Shown here: positions 33,301-40,024 of the stretch, one piece after another
Layout: every line of letters begins with the position of its first letter
Position numbering within the stretch: the first letter of the stretch is position 1
Source of the DNA: MGIIa-L3 sp038150305
GTDB lineage: Archaea > Thermoplasmatota > Poseidoniia > Poseidoniales > Poseidoniaceae
Assembly (NCBI GenBank): GCA_038150305.1
Contig: JAYOTG010000018.1
Location: 1-40,024, forward strand
Reading direction: 5' to 3'
Length of the DNA stretch: 40,024 nucleotides
The notes under the pieces: model-generated
Databases searched by the model: none
What the model saw: the letters and a program-made list of their open reading frames with translations, nothing else
Told to the model about the DNA's origin: nothing
Translations under genes and position numbers: made by a program

Positions 33301-35293
33301 GCCCAGGGAGGAGCGAGGTGGACATCACCGCGTCGTATGGCGCGAAGAGACCGCCAAACACAACGACGGCGTTGGCGCTGGAAGGGCCGCTCAACACCGC
33401 TTCAACCTCGACGAAGTCCAAACCGCTTGGTCCTTCATCGCGCTGACCGCTCATCGCGTTGTTCAGCGTGGCGAGGTCGGTGGTCGACAGGTGCACCTCA
33501 CCGTCGTCGACGAACGGCAGGACGTCAAAGGCGGGAACGACCGTGTTGCCGTTCATGCGCAATTCCACATCGAGGCGGTCGGCTTGGCCGCTCATCACGT
33601 CCACCATCATCGAGAGCGCGTTGACGCCCTCCGCTGGCAACAGGAACGGGAACGACACCTCTGAGCCGCTGCTGAGGGTCCCTTCCGCCCACAAACCACC
33701 GCTCACCAAGCGGTCTTGCAGGCCAAGGCGACCGTGTTCTGGTTCGATCAATCCCCACTCGCCCGTCCCGTCCGCGCCGATGTCCACCATGGCGCCGATG
33801 GGCGCTGGTGAGGGCAGCAGGTCTACCTCGAAGTGCTTCAGCGTCCACAACGAGCTTCCAGCCTCCAGACGAATGCGGAGTTCAGTGGTATGGGCGATGG
33901 CATCGAGGACCACCAGCCCTCCTCCATCAGGGATCTCCGTCCACGCACCACCGTCGAGGCGCACCTCGAGGAGGCCCCCGGAGAGGTCGCATGAATTACG
34001 AATCGCACCAACGCCAGAACGATGCGTGGTCAGCGGGCTGGAGAAGGTCGACGCCCCAGAAAAGACGCCGCTCGCGGAACTGTATGTCCCGGCAGAGGGG
34101 GCGTCGGTGCCCGATGCGTCCGTCCATGTGGCCAACGGCACCACGTCGAGTTCATGCAGCATGCGACCGCCGTAGGCAATGGAACCAACGCTCGGTCCAC
34201 CTTCTGCGCCCTCCTCCAACTCAAGGTGCAAGCGCAACAGGGGATGTGCAGCGGCATCGATGGCGCCCAAATCCATGGTGGTGGCCTCGAGATCAGTGAA
34301 GCCAGGCACGGGGGTTCCCGTCAGCGAATCAAGGACGGTGGCTTCGAGCAGCGCGCCGTCAGGCACGTTGGCGTCCATCATGAGACGAGCGTGGGGTGCA
34401 CCGTCCACCTCTGGACCGAAGGGGGCCGAGGTCCACGAGCCTTCACCCGTTCCCGTGACGCCGCCGGCTGGCTCAATGCGCACGTCGTCGATGTTCCAGC
34501 CGGTGTAGTGAACGGAGTAATCCGTTGTGCCCAATCCAAAACGCACGGCAAAATTTGGATTCGCGGCGACGTGGTTGGAAATGTCGTAGGTCTGTGAAGT
34601 CCACGACCCTTCGTTGATGGTCCCAGAGTTGGTCCAGATCTGGACCCAGTTCCCTTGGGCGTTCTTCACCTGCACGTAGACGTGGTCCCACGAACTCGAT
34701 TCGATGCCGAGGCGCCGCATGAAACTCAACTCCCACGTCCCGGCACATCCGTTGCAGGCGATGTCGGGCGATGTCGCCCAATAGGTGGTGGACATGTAGG
34801 GGTAGTTTCCGTCGTACGTGTACAGCGCATTCTGACCCGAAAACACGCCCGAGGTCGAGCCGAGGGTCGAATCGAAGCCGTGCTTCCAGACGTTCGAACC
34901 GCCAAGGGTCCAACCGTGGTTCGGGTCCTCAAAGTCCCAAAACGCGCCATCAGGAAGAATGCCGAGGGCGCTGCCGTTGACGTCGACGCCATCGTAGACC
35001 GCACCCGTCGCGTCAAAATCCGAAGCTCCACGCAGGTCTGCGCCGGTGCTTCGGCCGAGCGCTGCGGACTCGAGCGTCAAATCCACGCGAGCGATGGAAC
35101 GCCCGTCATCAACGTCGACCTCGACGCGATCGTCGAGGCCACCGTCGGCTCCTCCAATGACGATGGTCGCCGCCTCACCAAGGCTGGAGGACACGGTCGA
35201 TTCAGGCAGGGCGGCGGGCGTGGCTGGAGCCCACGGCATTGTGGCCATGAGAAGGACAAACAGGACCGCGACAAAGCGTCCGCCGTTGGCCAT
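30392..35293 (-). CDS. Giant secreted/anchored multidomain protein
   Basis: A 1633-aa predicted surface protein. The signal peptide (FVAVLFVLLMATMPW, ending APATPAA) is clear. At about 116-282 a jelly-roll/MAM-like module runs from DFEDPNHGWTLGGSNVWKHG to YTGWNIDDVRIEP, as in proteins with immune-inhibitor-A type modules. Many beta-sandwich-like segments follow. Near residue 1025 there is an exact EF-hand-type loop (DLNGNGLIDIDE). A CARDB-like domain is near 1500-1585. At the end a membrane helix (SILVLLIVGLIGVVAF) is followed by RLSRESS. Sixteen hundred residues with one anchor suggest an adhesin or scaffold. No enzyme motif is visible. ATG 35293 has GGTGGTGAAG upstream. It diverges from rpiA across 89 bp. 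Confidence 0.9.
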   Translation of the reverse strand: MANGGRFVAVLFVLLMATMPWAPATPAALPESTVSSSLGEAATIVIGGADGGLDDRVEVDVDDGRSIARVDLTLESAALGRSTGADLRGASDFDATGAVYDGVDVNGSALGILPDGAFWDFEDPNHGWTLGGSNVWKHGFDSTLGSTSGVFSGQNALYTYDGNYPYMSTTYWATSPDIACNGCAGTWELSFMRRLGIESSSWDHVYVQVKNAQGNWVQIWTNSGTINEGSWTSQTYDISNHVAANPNFAVRFGLGTTDYSVHYTGWNIDDVRIEPAGGVTGTGEGSWTSAPFGPEVDGAPHARLMMDANVPDGALLEATVLDSLTGTPVPGFTDLEATTMDLGAIDAAAHPLLRLHLELEEGAEGGPSVGSIAYGGRMLHELDVVPLATWTDASGTDAPSAGTYSSASGVFSGASTFSSPLTTHRSGVGAIRNSCDLSGGLLEVRLDGGAWTEIPDGGGLVVLDAIAHTTELRIRLEAGSSLWTLKHFEVDLLPSPAPIGAMVDIGADGTGEWGLIEPEHGRLGLQDRLVSGGLWAEGTLSSGSEVSFPFLLPAEGVNALSMMVDVMSGQADRLDVELRMNGNTVVPAFDVLPFVDDGEVHLSTTDLATLNNAMSGQRDEGPSGLDFVEVEAVLSGPSSANAVVVFGGLFAPYDAVMSTSLLPGHPLVVALNGALGEAVPSNGVRSVALPVSLAAPGAVQFTVDDLRTTSSVEVLGLSMTPDVETLVPGDQMYRFNATFDATRLGTTSFANDMLTQGWDVRMVLHAPGAKAEVMCPVSSLPLAGNEMSACSTSGQALLWSIPDEEGHLMLGGSGAQAWVDAAFFLPVSWADETSAVFSISLVSPAGPMLPASRTFGAGSAMGIEPDVGLEDWWIETSTGYRAHPSEPWLAPGDVGIIHIQVGFEDLPDAARPRTGDVLVRARLNGVDIGSTSSLIRGHASFPFTAPSFVPEVEVRIDVEPLKGQDRADAVDSSTTFGLDGVAPLLLSTSTEATAHLPADDTHEHSLLIGDRPRLPSSGDVHLWRSWVDDLNGNGLIDIDEAIVRDLTVPERLTDLQGTYGFALDASRAPFGGWYAFWYDIADQAGNVLQDAGNRSSPMSMVQVNQDGAPSVGNDASASWSVASPVWLHPSEVVTLSVPLGDANGLQDLARVSVDLDLERNDALVVEWTAEAGCNETHPFLTVLDCRMEGAPAALTPFSDQGYLRIDLRLDWGFDPSTTARTPSVSVEDRGGQFSTDRLDGLSWRASSEMQLDRSSLVVELDGAEIGESQAQLRPDANLHVSSSFVWARSGRTVLEPLHVEAMLGSEEANGTTLDGLFHIELQVPDEAGSQGLLVRIIDAPDGAVLRGADDVVRRFMVDTEPPRVSALTSPSLGAPLPEADWEALAIDVRMDEDIGLGEVHLGWRVMVSGFGLAGEVLAEGLEPMALRGARQSGADLPLRAIIDVDSALPDEVRTQRLELRVWVEGEDLSSQAVDDIGNSLADPLAVWLLEQRVADVVFDGAPSEDLVNPVKGGELIWSYSILNAGRGPGDVQIIVEVVEADGSRTRLDARSVSIGAGEVATQNGSWVPLDEGPVRFEYIIVDGTTHVGDTHLIDASSGQGLFSGPAGGVGSILVLLIVGLIGVVAFRLSRESS

Positions 35294-35382
35294 GCTTCAC
35301 CACCATCTTCCTCGCCATTGAATGCTTCGGAACGGAGGTGCGAAGGGCAGAGCCTTTGGACTGGGGCGGTTGACCGAGTGGC

Positions 35383-36084
35383 ATGTCCATTGACGAAGCG
35401 AAGCGCTTGGCCGGCATCGCGGCGTGCAACGAAGTCCAGAGCGGGATGAAGGTGGGGTTGGGCACCGGGTCAACCGTCCATTATTCCATCGTCGAACTCG
35501 CACGTCGACATCACGAGGAGGGATTGGACATCGTGGGCGTCCCCACCAGCCTCGCGACCCACGCCTTGGCCACGGAACTCGGCCTGCCTTTGGTGGAACT
35601 GGACGACGTGGAGGGTTTGGACCTCGTGATTGACGGAGCCGACGAAGTGGATGCCGCGTTCCAGTTGATCAAAGGCGGTGGGGCCGCACTGCTGCGTGAA
35701 AAACTCGTGGCGCAGGCCTCGGGGGCCATGGTCGTCGTGGCCGACGACCGGAAGATGGTCGAGACGCTCGGCGCCTTCCCCCTTCCCGTCGAGATCACGC
35801 GCTTTGGCCACGGCACCACCCTGCGCGCCATCATGGACGTCCTGGGGTGCACGGCCGAACTTCGAATGGACGGTGAAGCACCGTTGGTCACGGACAACGG
35901 GAATTTCATCGTCGACGCGCACACAGGCCCTCACCTCACGGATCCGGCGGACAGCGAGGCAGCGCTGCTTCGCTTGGCCGGGGTGGTGCAGGTCGGCCTG
36001 TTCATCGACATGTGCGATGTGGTCCACCTTGCGGGTGCCTCGGGCGCTGAACGCTTGGTGCGCTCAGGTGGCCGCTTGGCGTAG
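35383..36084 (+). CDS. rpiA: Ribose-5-phosphate isomerase A
   Basis: A 233-aa enzyme interconverting ribose 5-phosphate and ribulose 5-phosphate. Family motifs are visible: VGLGTGSTVHY (24-34, phosphate loop), VIDGADEVD (82-90) with catalytic Asp84/Asp87, LIKGGGAALLREKLVA with the catalytic Lys97 and Glu106. The C-terminal FIDMCDVV segment also fits. Length is normal. The start is ATG 35383, giving the usual N-terminal helix EAKRLAGIAACNEV. In archaea it supplies ribose phosphate for nucleotide synthesis. It stands upstream of tRNA-Lys on the same strand. Confidence 0.96.
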   Translation: MSIDEAKRLAGIAACNEVQSGMKVGLGTGSTVHYSIVELARRHHEEGLDIVGVPTSLATHALATELGLPLVELDDVEGLDLVIDGADEVDAAFQLIKGGGAALLREKLVAQASGAMVVVADDRKMVETLGAFPLPVEITRFGHGTTLRAIMDVLGCTAELRMDGEAPLVTDNGNFIVDAHTGPHLTDPADSEAALLRLAGVVQVGLFIDMCDVVHLAGASGAERLVRSGGRLA

Positions 36085-36098
36085 GCCCGCCGTGGTGA

Positions 36099-36106
36099 TT
36101 AAATAC
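36099..36106 (+). promoter_or_regulatory. TATA box of tRNA-Lys
   Basis: TTAAATAC followed by GGG, 21 nt before the tRNA 5' end. The core TAAATACGGG is the same as before tRNA-Glu (3987). Confidence 0.6.
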
Positions 36107-36126
36107 GGGCGCAAGGAGCGCGCAGT

Positions 36127-36200
36127 GGGCCTGTAGCTTAGTCAGGTAGAGCGACGGACTCTTAATCCGTCGGTCGCGGGTTCGAACCCCGTCAGGCCCG
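36127..36200 (+). tRNA. tRNA-Lys (CTT)
   Basis: The acceptor GGGCCTG pairs fully with CAGGCCC (36193-36199), and the discriminator is G at 36200. The anticodon stem ACGGA/TCCGT encloses CTCTTAA, giving anticodon CTT. The T arm is GCGGG-TTCGAAC-CCCGT. CCA is not encoded. Confidence 0.96.
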
Positions 36201-36280
36201 CTCACCCATGCTCCATCGCAAAGGCTGCCGGCCTCGGTCATGTTCAAATGGCGGGTGAGGCAGCCACGGCCGGGATTCGC

Positions 36281-37609
36281 ATGAAGACGACCTACATCGG
36301 GGCGGTCCAGTCGGGCGACCACGACGGCGAGCAGGTGACCCTGAAGGGCTGGGTGAAGCGAAGCAGAGGCAACAACAACCTCCGCTTCATCGTGCTTCGC
36401 GATTCGACCGGGAGCATCCAGTGCGTGGTCAAGCGGGACGCCGTCGGCGACGACGCGTTCACCGCGTTGAGCGAGGCGCTCATCGAATCCTCGTTGGAAC
36501 TGGTGGGCAAAGTCAAAGTGGACGAGCGCGCCCAAGGCGGCCACGAGATCGGGGTTTCATCCGGCCAAGTGATCGGCGGTGTCAACCCCGAACGGCCTTT
36601 CCCCATCACCGAATCCGCGATGACCGCCGCGGACGGCGGCGAAACCGAATTTCTCCTCGACCATCGTCACCTCTACCTTCGAACCTCACGCATGACCACC
36701 ATGCTGCAGATCCGTTCCTCGGTCTTCGGCGCCATCCACGGCTACTTCCGCGACCTGGACTTTGTCGAATACCAAGCACCCAACTTCGTCGCAGGAGCCG
36801 TGGAAGGGGGCTCCACGCTGTTCGAAGTGCCCTACTTTGGGAAGAAAGCCTACCTGACACAGTCGTGGCAATTGTATGCTGAAGCCGCCATGCCGGCTTT
36901 GGAACGCCTGTACACCATCGCCCCCTCCTTCCGTGCGGAAAAGAGCAGAACCCGACGGCACCTCACCGAATTCTGGCACGCCGAAATGGAGCTGGCCTGG
37001 GCCACGAACGACGAAATCATGTCCCACGGCGAGGGCGTCGTGCGGCGGATTGCCACAACCCTGCTCGATGAGCGTAGCGATGAATTGGCCAGCCTTGACC
37101 GCGACCTCGACCTCGTGGCTCGATACGCCGACAACCCCTACCCTCGCATGCGCTACGACGAAGCCGTGGAGACCCTGCAAGGCATGGGCATCGACATCGA
37201 GTGGGGCCAGGACCTCGATTACAGCAAGGAAAAGGTCCTGACGGCCGATTTCGACGTCCCACACTTCCTGACGCATTATCCAAAGGTGGCCAAGCCCTTC
37301 TACCACCGCGTCGACCCCGAGGACGATGCATACGTGCTGTGCCACGATCTCTTGGCCCCCGAAGGCTATGGCGAAATCATTGGTGGCGGCGAGCGAACGT
37401 GGTCTGAAGAGGAAATTCTCGCGCGCATCGACGAAGAAAACGTCCCGCGTGAGCCCTATCAGTTCTACATCGACACCCGTGCCTACGGCGGCGTGCCCCA
37501 CGGCGGATTTGGCCTTGGCGTGGATCGGGTCGTGAGCTGGCTCAGTGGAGCCGACCACATCCGCGAAGTCATCCCCTTCCCGCGCGATTCACGGCGCGTG
37601 ACGCCCTGA
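36281..37609 (+). CDS. asnS: Asparaginyl-tRNA synthetase
   Basis: A class IIb aminoacyl-tRNA synthetase of 442 aa. The N-terminal OB-fold anticodon domain (VTLKGWVKRSRGNNNLRFIV) is followed by the catalytic core: LFEVPYFGKKAYLTQSWQLY, motif 2 in APSFRAEKSRTRRHLTEFWH, and motif 3 in GGFGLGVDRVVSWL. The AYLTQSWQLYAEA and HLTEFWHAEMELAW phrases fit AsnRS better than AspRS, though the two are close. It joins Asn to tRNA-Asn. ATG 36281 (MKTTYIGAV) starts in the normal place; ATG 36248 is an in-frame alternative. It lies 80 bp after tRNA-Lys. Its TGA abuts the convergent small membrane gene's TAA. Confidence 0.88.
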   Translation: MKTTYIGAVQSGDHDGEQVTLKGWVKRSRGNNNLRFIVLRDSTGSIQCVVKRDAVGDDAFTALSEALIESSLELVGKVKVDERAQGGHEIGVSSGQVIGGVNPERPFPITESAMTAADGGETEFLLDHRHLYLRTSRMTTMLQIRSSVFGAIHGYFRDLDFVEYQAPNFVAGAVEGGSTLFEVPYFGKKAYLTQSWQLYAEAAMPALERLYTIAPSFRAEKSRTRRHLTEFWHAEMELAWATNDEIMSHGEGVVRRIATTLLDERSDELASLDRDLDLVARYADNPYPRMRYDEAVETLQGMGIDIEWGQDLDYSKEKVLTADFDVPHFLTHYPKVAKPFYHRVDPEDDAYVLCHDLLAPEGYGEIIGGGERTWSEEEILARIDEENVPREPYQFYIDTRAYGGVPHGGFGLGVDRVVSWLSGADHIREVIPFPRDSRRVTP

Positions 37610-37933
37610 TTACACCAAGGGGAAATCGAGCCCTTCGAGATCCACGCCTTCTTCTCCATCAGCGGCTTTCGGGGCCGACGGGCGGACGGGCATCTCCGAC
37701 AGCACGCCGGCGGTTGATCCCGTGTCAGGCGCGCCCGTCGTGCGACCAGAGCGCAGCATTCCGATCACCAAGGTCGCCACCAGCGCCGTCAAGACGAGGG
37801 CCGCACCGTCCGCAAAGCCACGCGCCTCCAAGAGCGGGCCGCCGAAGACGGCGGTCAAGGCGAGAAGCCCAAACAAGAGCAGCAGCGGCCAAGCGGCACG
37901 TCCACGGCCAGACGTGCGCAAGGACTCGGCCAT
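37610..37933 (-). CDS. Small two-helix membrane protein
   Basis: A 107-aa protein with two hydrophobic segments (AAWPLLLLFGLLALTAVFGG and ADGAALVLTALVATLVIGML) and a polar C-terminal tail ending in EGVDLEGLDFPLV. The ATG at 37933 places a short basic segment before the first helix; the open frame to 37984 is not supported. No family is recognised. It diverges from the arginine decarboxylase homolog by about 50 bp and its stop abuts the asnS stop. Confidence 0.65.
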   Translation of the reverse strand: MAESLRTSGRGRAAWPLLLLFGLLALTAVFGGPLLEARGFADGAALVLTALVATLVIGMLRSGRTTGAPDTGSTAGVLSEMPVRPSAPKAADGEEGVDLEGLDFPLV

Positions 37934-37984
37934 GAACGGAAGGGCACCACGCTGTTGATGAACCCGCCCCAACCTGTTGAGCAC

Positions 37985-38614
37985 ATGAGCACCACTTCCG
38001 GATGGCTGATGACCGCGGTGGCTCCTTGGGGCGAGAACGCTGAGGACGCGTTGGACCAGGCCCTGGTCGACCTCGGGCTAGGTGACGTGCGTTACGTGCC
38101 CATGCAGGGAGCGATGCTTCCACTTGGGTTCCAAGCCGTCCCACCTCACCCCCTTCCGATGGGTTCCTTGGTCGAATGCCACGTGGCCAGCGCCTACGCG
38201 TGGAGCGGTTCAAGCGCCTGCGCCGGTGTGGCCTACGCCATGGCTCGAACCCCCGAAGGTGAGCCGTGCACCGTGGTGGCGACGATCACCACCAACACCG
38301 ATTTCGAGGAAACCACGCTGCTGCTCCGGCGGAACCTGCAACGGCGTTTGGCCTCACGCGACCTCGAGGTCGAATCCTTTGACCTCGCGGTGGACGAAGT
38401 GACCGCGGGCCGTGACCACCACGGTGTCGCCGTGGCCGCGCTCATCCTCCCCGACGCTTTGTCCAACCTTGGAAACCAGCGCACAGGACCGGTCCGAAAA
38501 TCCATGACGCGAAGCGCTCAAGAGGCCATCGACGCCGCGCAGCGTCGCGTCGACACCAAGGCACCCGCTGCCAAGGCCCTGCGCCCCGGCAGCCGGACCG
38601 ATTTCAGTTTGTGA
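37985..38614 (+). CDS. Pyruvoyl-dependent arginine decarboxylase homolog lacking the cleavage site
   Basis: A 209-aa protein with the PvlArgDC fold pattern. The segments ENAEDALDQALVDLGLGDV, then HPLPMGSLVECHVASAY align well with the archaeal enzyme (GxTPLNAFDxALLxAGIGN, LPxGxLV). Known enzymes cut themselves between two serines to create the pyruvoyl cofactor. Here that site (usually IRISSIMPP) is VPMQGAMLP, with Gln41-Gly42 in place of Ser-Ser. The catalytic Glu of the MEYE motif is also replaced (Thr100 in VVATITTN). It should therefore be unable to form the cofactor or decarboxylate arginine. A binding, regulatory or scaffold role is inference. ATG 37985 is used; ATG 37955 is an alternative. 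Confidence 0.8.
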   Translation: MSTTSGWLMTAVAPWGENAEDALDQALVDLGLGDVRYVPMQGAMLPLGFQAVPPHPLPMGSLVECHVASAYAWSGSSACAGVAYAMARTPEGEPCTVVATITTNTDFEETTLLLRRNLQRRLASRDLEVESFDLAVDEVTAGRDHHGVAVAALILPDALSNLGNQRTGPVRKSMTRSAQEAIDAAQRRVDTKAPAAKALRPGSRTDFSL

Positions 38615-38624
38615 GGGAGCGCGC

Positions 38625-39077
38625 GTGAACGACGCTTGGGTCGTGGCACGGTGTCCTTCATGCGGTGCGTGCTTCGGCGCGAAAGGCATCGCCCATCGGT
38701 GCCCCCATTGTGGTCACAACTCAGCCACACCGATGGAGGTGGTCGAACGAGCTGCCTCAGCTGCTGAGCTCCAAGTGAAGGTGACCTTGGCCAACACGCC
38801 GGAAGAACTCCGTGACGAACTTCGCAGGCGCATGGGGACGCCGCAGACCGAATTTTCCACCACAGAGGACGACTCGCCGAAGGTGTGGTTTGCCGCCTTG
38901 CGCGACGCCGCCAACGACGACGGTGAAATCACGGCCCTGGCCCTCGCAAACGCGCTCAGAAAGCGCTCCTCCAACGCTCCCGTGCCCACCGTTATCGAGC
39001 ACGCCATGGCCGCTGGACTTCTGTTTGAGCAGGATTCGGAGCTCTGGTGCTTGCTCGGTGAGCAACGGTCAGTTTGA
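38625..39077 (+). CDS. Zinc-ribbon protein with helical C-terminal domain
   Basis: A 150-aa protein. The N-terminal zinc ribbon uses Cys10-x-x-Cys13 and Cys26-x-x-Cys29 (VARCPSCGACFG and HRCPHCGHNS). A linker leads to a C-terminal domain of about 75 residues (VWFAALRDAANDDGEIT to LWCLLGEQR) with helix-turn-helix-like spacing and a closing strand. It probably binds nucleic acid. The GTG start at 38625 has GAGGGAG directly upstream, overlapping the preceding TGA, so it is cotranslated with the arginine decarboxylase homolog (10-bp gap). Confidence 0.75.
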   Translation: MNDAWVVARCPSCGACFGAKGIAHRCPHCGHNSATPMEVVERAASAAELQVKVTLANTPEELRDELRRRMGTPQTEFSTTEDDSPKVWFAALRDAANDDGEITALALANALRKRSSNAPVPTVIEHAMAAGLLFEQDSELWCLLGEQRSV

Positions 39078-39103
39078 AAGCGGGAAGCGTGAGCGCGGGG
39101 TAC

Positions 39104-39178
39104 GGGCACGTGGTGTAGCTTGGCCTATCATCGGGCGTTTGGGACGCCTGGACCCAGGTTCAAATCCTGGCGCGCCCA
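39104..39178 (+). tRNA. tRNA-Pro (TGG)
   Basis: The acceptor GGGCACG pairs with CGCGCCC (39171-39177), with one A-C mismatch at the fifth pair; discriminator A at 39178. The anticodon stem GGGCG/CGCCT encloses TTTGGGA, giving anticodon TGG. The T arm is CCAGG-TTCAAAT-CCTGG. The next bases read CCA, so the tail may be encoded, unlike the Glu and Lys tRNAs. Its last 19 bases overlap the 3' end of the minus-strand GT2 gene. Confidence 0.92.
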
Positions 39179-40024
39179 CCAGCATGCGCAGTGCGATCGA
39201 GGGCGTGGGCGACCAGCCATGCGATTGGAAGAGCAGAAAGTGCGGGGAGGGGCAGCACGCCTCCAACCACGGCCAGCAGCGACGCCCAACCTGCAAGGTA
39301 GGTGGCCAGCGCGACGCTCAGCGGGACGCGGCCGGGACCAGAAACGAGCGAGCTGAACGCTCGTCCGTGATGCTCTCGAACGAACATGGCGCCGACGCTG
39401 AAAAAGAAACGAAGCGGACGGATGCCAGAGGTTTCCTCCCCATAGACTGGACGAACGGGATGCGTGGCCACCCTCAACCCGTGCCTCGACCAGCGGATGA
39501 AGCGGTGGTTGACGTACCCGTATCCTGACCACACGGGGTCATCCTTCGTTCGGAGAAGGACCTGATGTCGCATCACGATGAACCCGCATTGCGCGTCCCC
39601 CACGCGACGACCAGAAGCCAAGGTCGTCAACAGGGCGAGCCCACGGTTGGCCAAGCGACGGAGCACGGGCATGGACCCACGGACGTCGTGATGGGCAAGC
39701 CGGTCTCCCTTGATCACGTCGGCTTGCTCAGCCACAAGTCGGCGGCAGAGTGGAAGCAAATCATCGGCGTCCATCTGCCCGTCACCGTCCATCACGGCGA
39801 CGAGATCATCGGCGTCCAACACGCCGACAAGGTGGTCAAGCCCCATCGCAACGGCCGCGCCCACGCCTTGTCCACCGCGCTGAAGGACGATCACCTCAAA
39901 GGGGCGTTCAGTGCCCTTCACCGCTTCTGTGGTGCCGTCTATAGAACCGTCATCGACGACGACCACCACGTCCACTTCAGCGGGCAAAGACCGGAGTGCC
40001 CCGTCGATGTGAGGCGCTTCATTC
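39160..40024 (-). CDS. Family-2 glycosyltransferase, N-terminus beyond window
   Basis: The frame runs to the right edge with no stop (starting NEAPHIDGALRSLP), so the N-terminus is missing. The family motifs are VVVVVDDGSIDGT, AVMDGDGQMDADD (DxD), GSMPVLRRLANRGL and AQCGFIVMRHQ. A C-terminal hydrophobic pair (SVALATYLAGWASLLAVVGG and LPALSALPIAWLVAHAL) anchors it in the membrane. It resembles dolichyl-phosphate-glucose/mannose synthase-like enzymes. The last residues (GGRARI) and stop overlap the tRNA-Pro 3' end, and the true stop could differ in relatives. The substrate is unknown. Confidence 0.88.
   Translation of the reverse strand, partial: NEAPHIDGALRSLPAEVDVVVVVDDGSIDGTTEAVKGTERPFEVIVLQRGGQGVGAAVAMGLDHLVGVLDADDLVAVMDGDGQMDADDLLPLCRRLVAEQADVIKGDRLAHHDVRGSMPVLRRLANRGLALLTTLASGRRVGDAQCGFIVMRHQVLLRTKDDPVWSGYGYVNHRFIRWSRHGLRVATHPVRPVYGEETSGIRPLRFFFSVGAMFVREHHGRAFSSLVSGPGRVPLSVALATYLAGWASLLAVVGGVLPLPALSALPIAWLVAHALDRTAHAGGRARI

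Overview
The window looks like a piece of a high-GC archaeal genome. Archaeal markers are a GPN-loop GTPase, RNA polymerase subunit L, elongation factor aEF-1 beta, a UbiA-type digeranylgeranylglyceryl phosphate synthase (ether lipids), a type-A RNase P RNA, archaeal-style tRNAs, an archaeosortase-like protein, a DUF2240 protein and TATA boxes 25-40 bp before starts. Euryarchaeal housekeeping genes combined with very large secreted Kelch/CARDB proteins, RND transporters, GTP cyclohydrolase II and VKOR suggest Thermoplasmatota, most likely the marine Poseidoniales (Marine Group II). That placement is inference from gene content. Three runs of exactly 10 N (1922-1931, 3539-3548, 4285-4294) look like scaffold gaps, so this is probably a metagenome or single-cell assembly.

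Left part (1-10.7 kb): a truncated Pro-rich repeat protein (minus strand); GPN GTPase and ornithine carbamoyltransferase (plus); the lipid prenyltransferase and a small HTH-like protein (minus); a tRNA-Glu followed by a lower-GC island with further copies of the tRNA 3' end; a LysE exporter; a GNAT acetyltransferase; an overlapping tusA-ribA pair; an archaeosortase-like protein; and a minus-strand group of HEAT protein, 71-aa protein and DEAD-box helicase.

Middle part (10.8-26 kb): a 1541-aa Kelch/CARDB surface protein, DUF2240, an RND protein, rpoL-truD, a minus-strand group of rRNA methyltransferase, OB-fold protein, zinc ribbon and aEF-1 beta, a secreted thioredoxin-like protein, and an epimerase-thioredoxin-VKOR operon.

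Right part (26-40 kb): a GT2 glycosyltransferase, a second RND protein, the RNase P RNA (found from its conserved core and P1 helix), a 1633-aa secreted protein, rpiA, tRNA-Lys, asparaginyl-tRNA synthetase, a small membrane protein, a homolog of pyruvoyl-dependent arginine decarboxylase that lacks the self-cleavage serines, a zinc-ribbon protein, tRNA-Pro and a truncated GT2.

Two themes run through the window. One is cell-surface biogenesis: giant anchored proteins, archaeosortase, two RND proteins, glycosyltransferases, and disulfide-forming Trx/VKOR. The other is translation and RNA: RNase P, TruD, RlmE, AsnRS, aEF-1 beta, DEAD helicase and tRNAs. Packing is extreme. Several convergent pairs have stop codons that abut with no spacer, and the few convergent gaps hold clean hairpins. 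The best candidates for new biology are the active-site-less arginine decarboxylase homolog, the tRNA-Glu-end repeat island, and the archaeosortase with no recognisable sorting signal on its likely clients.
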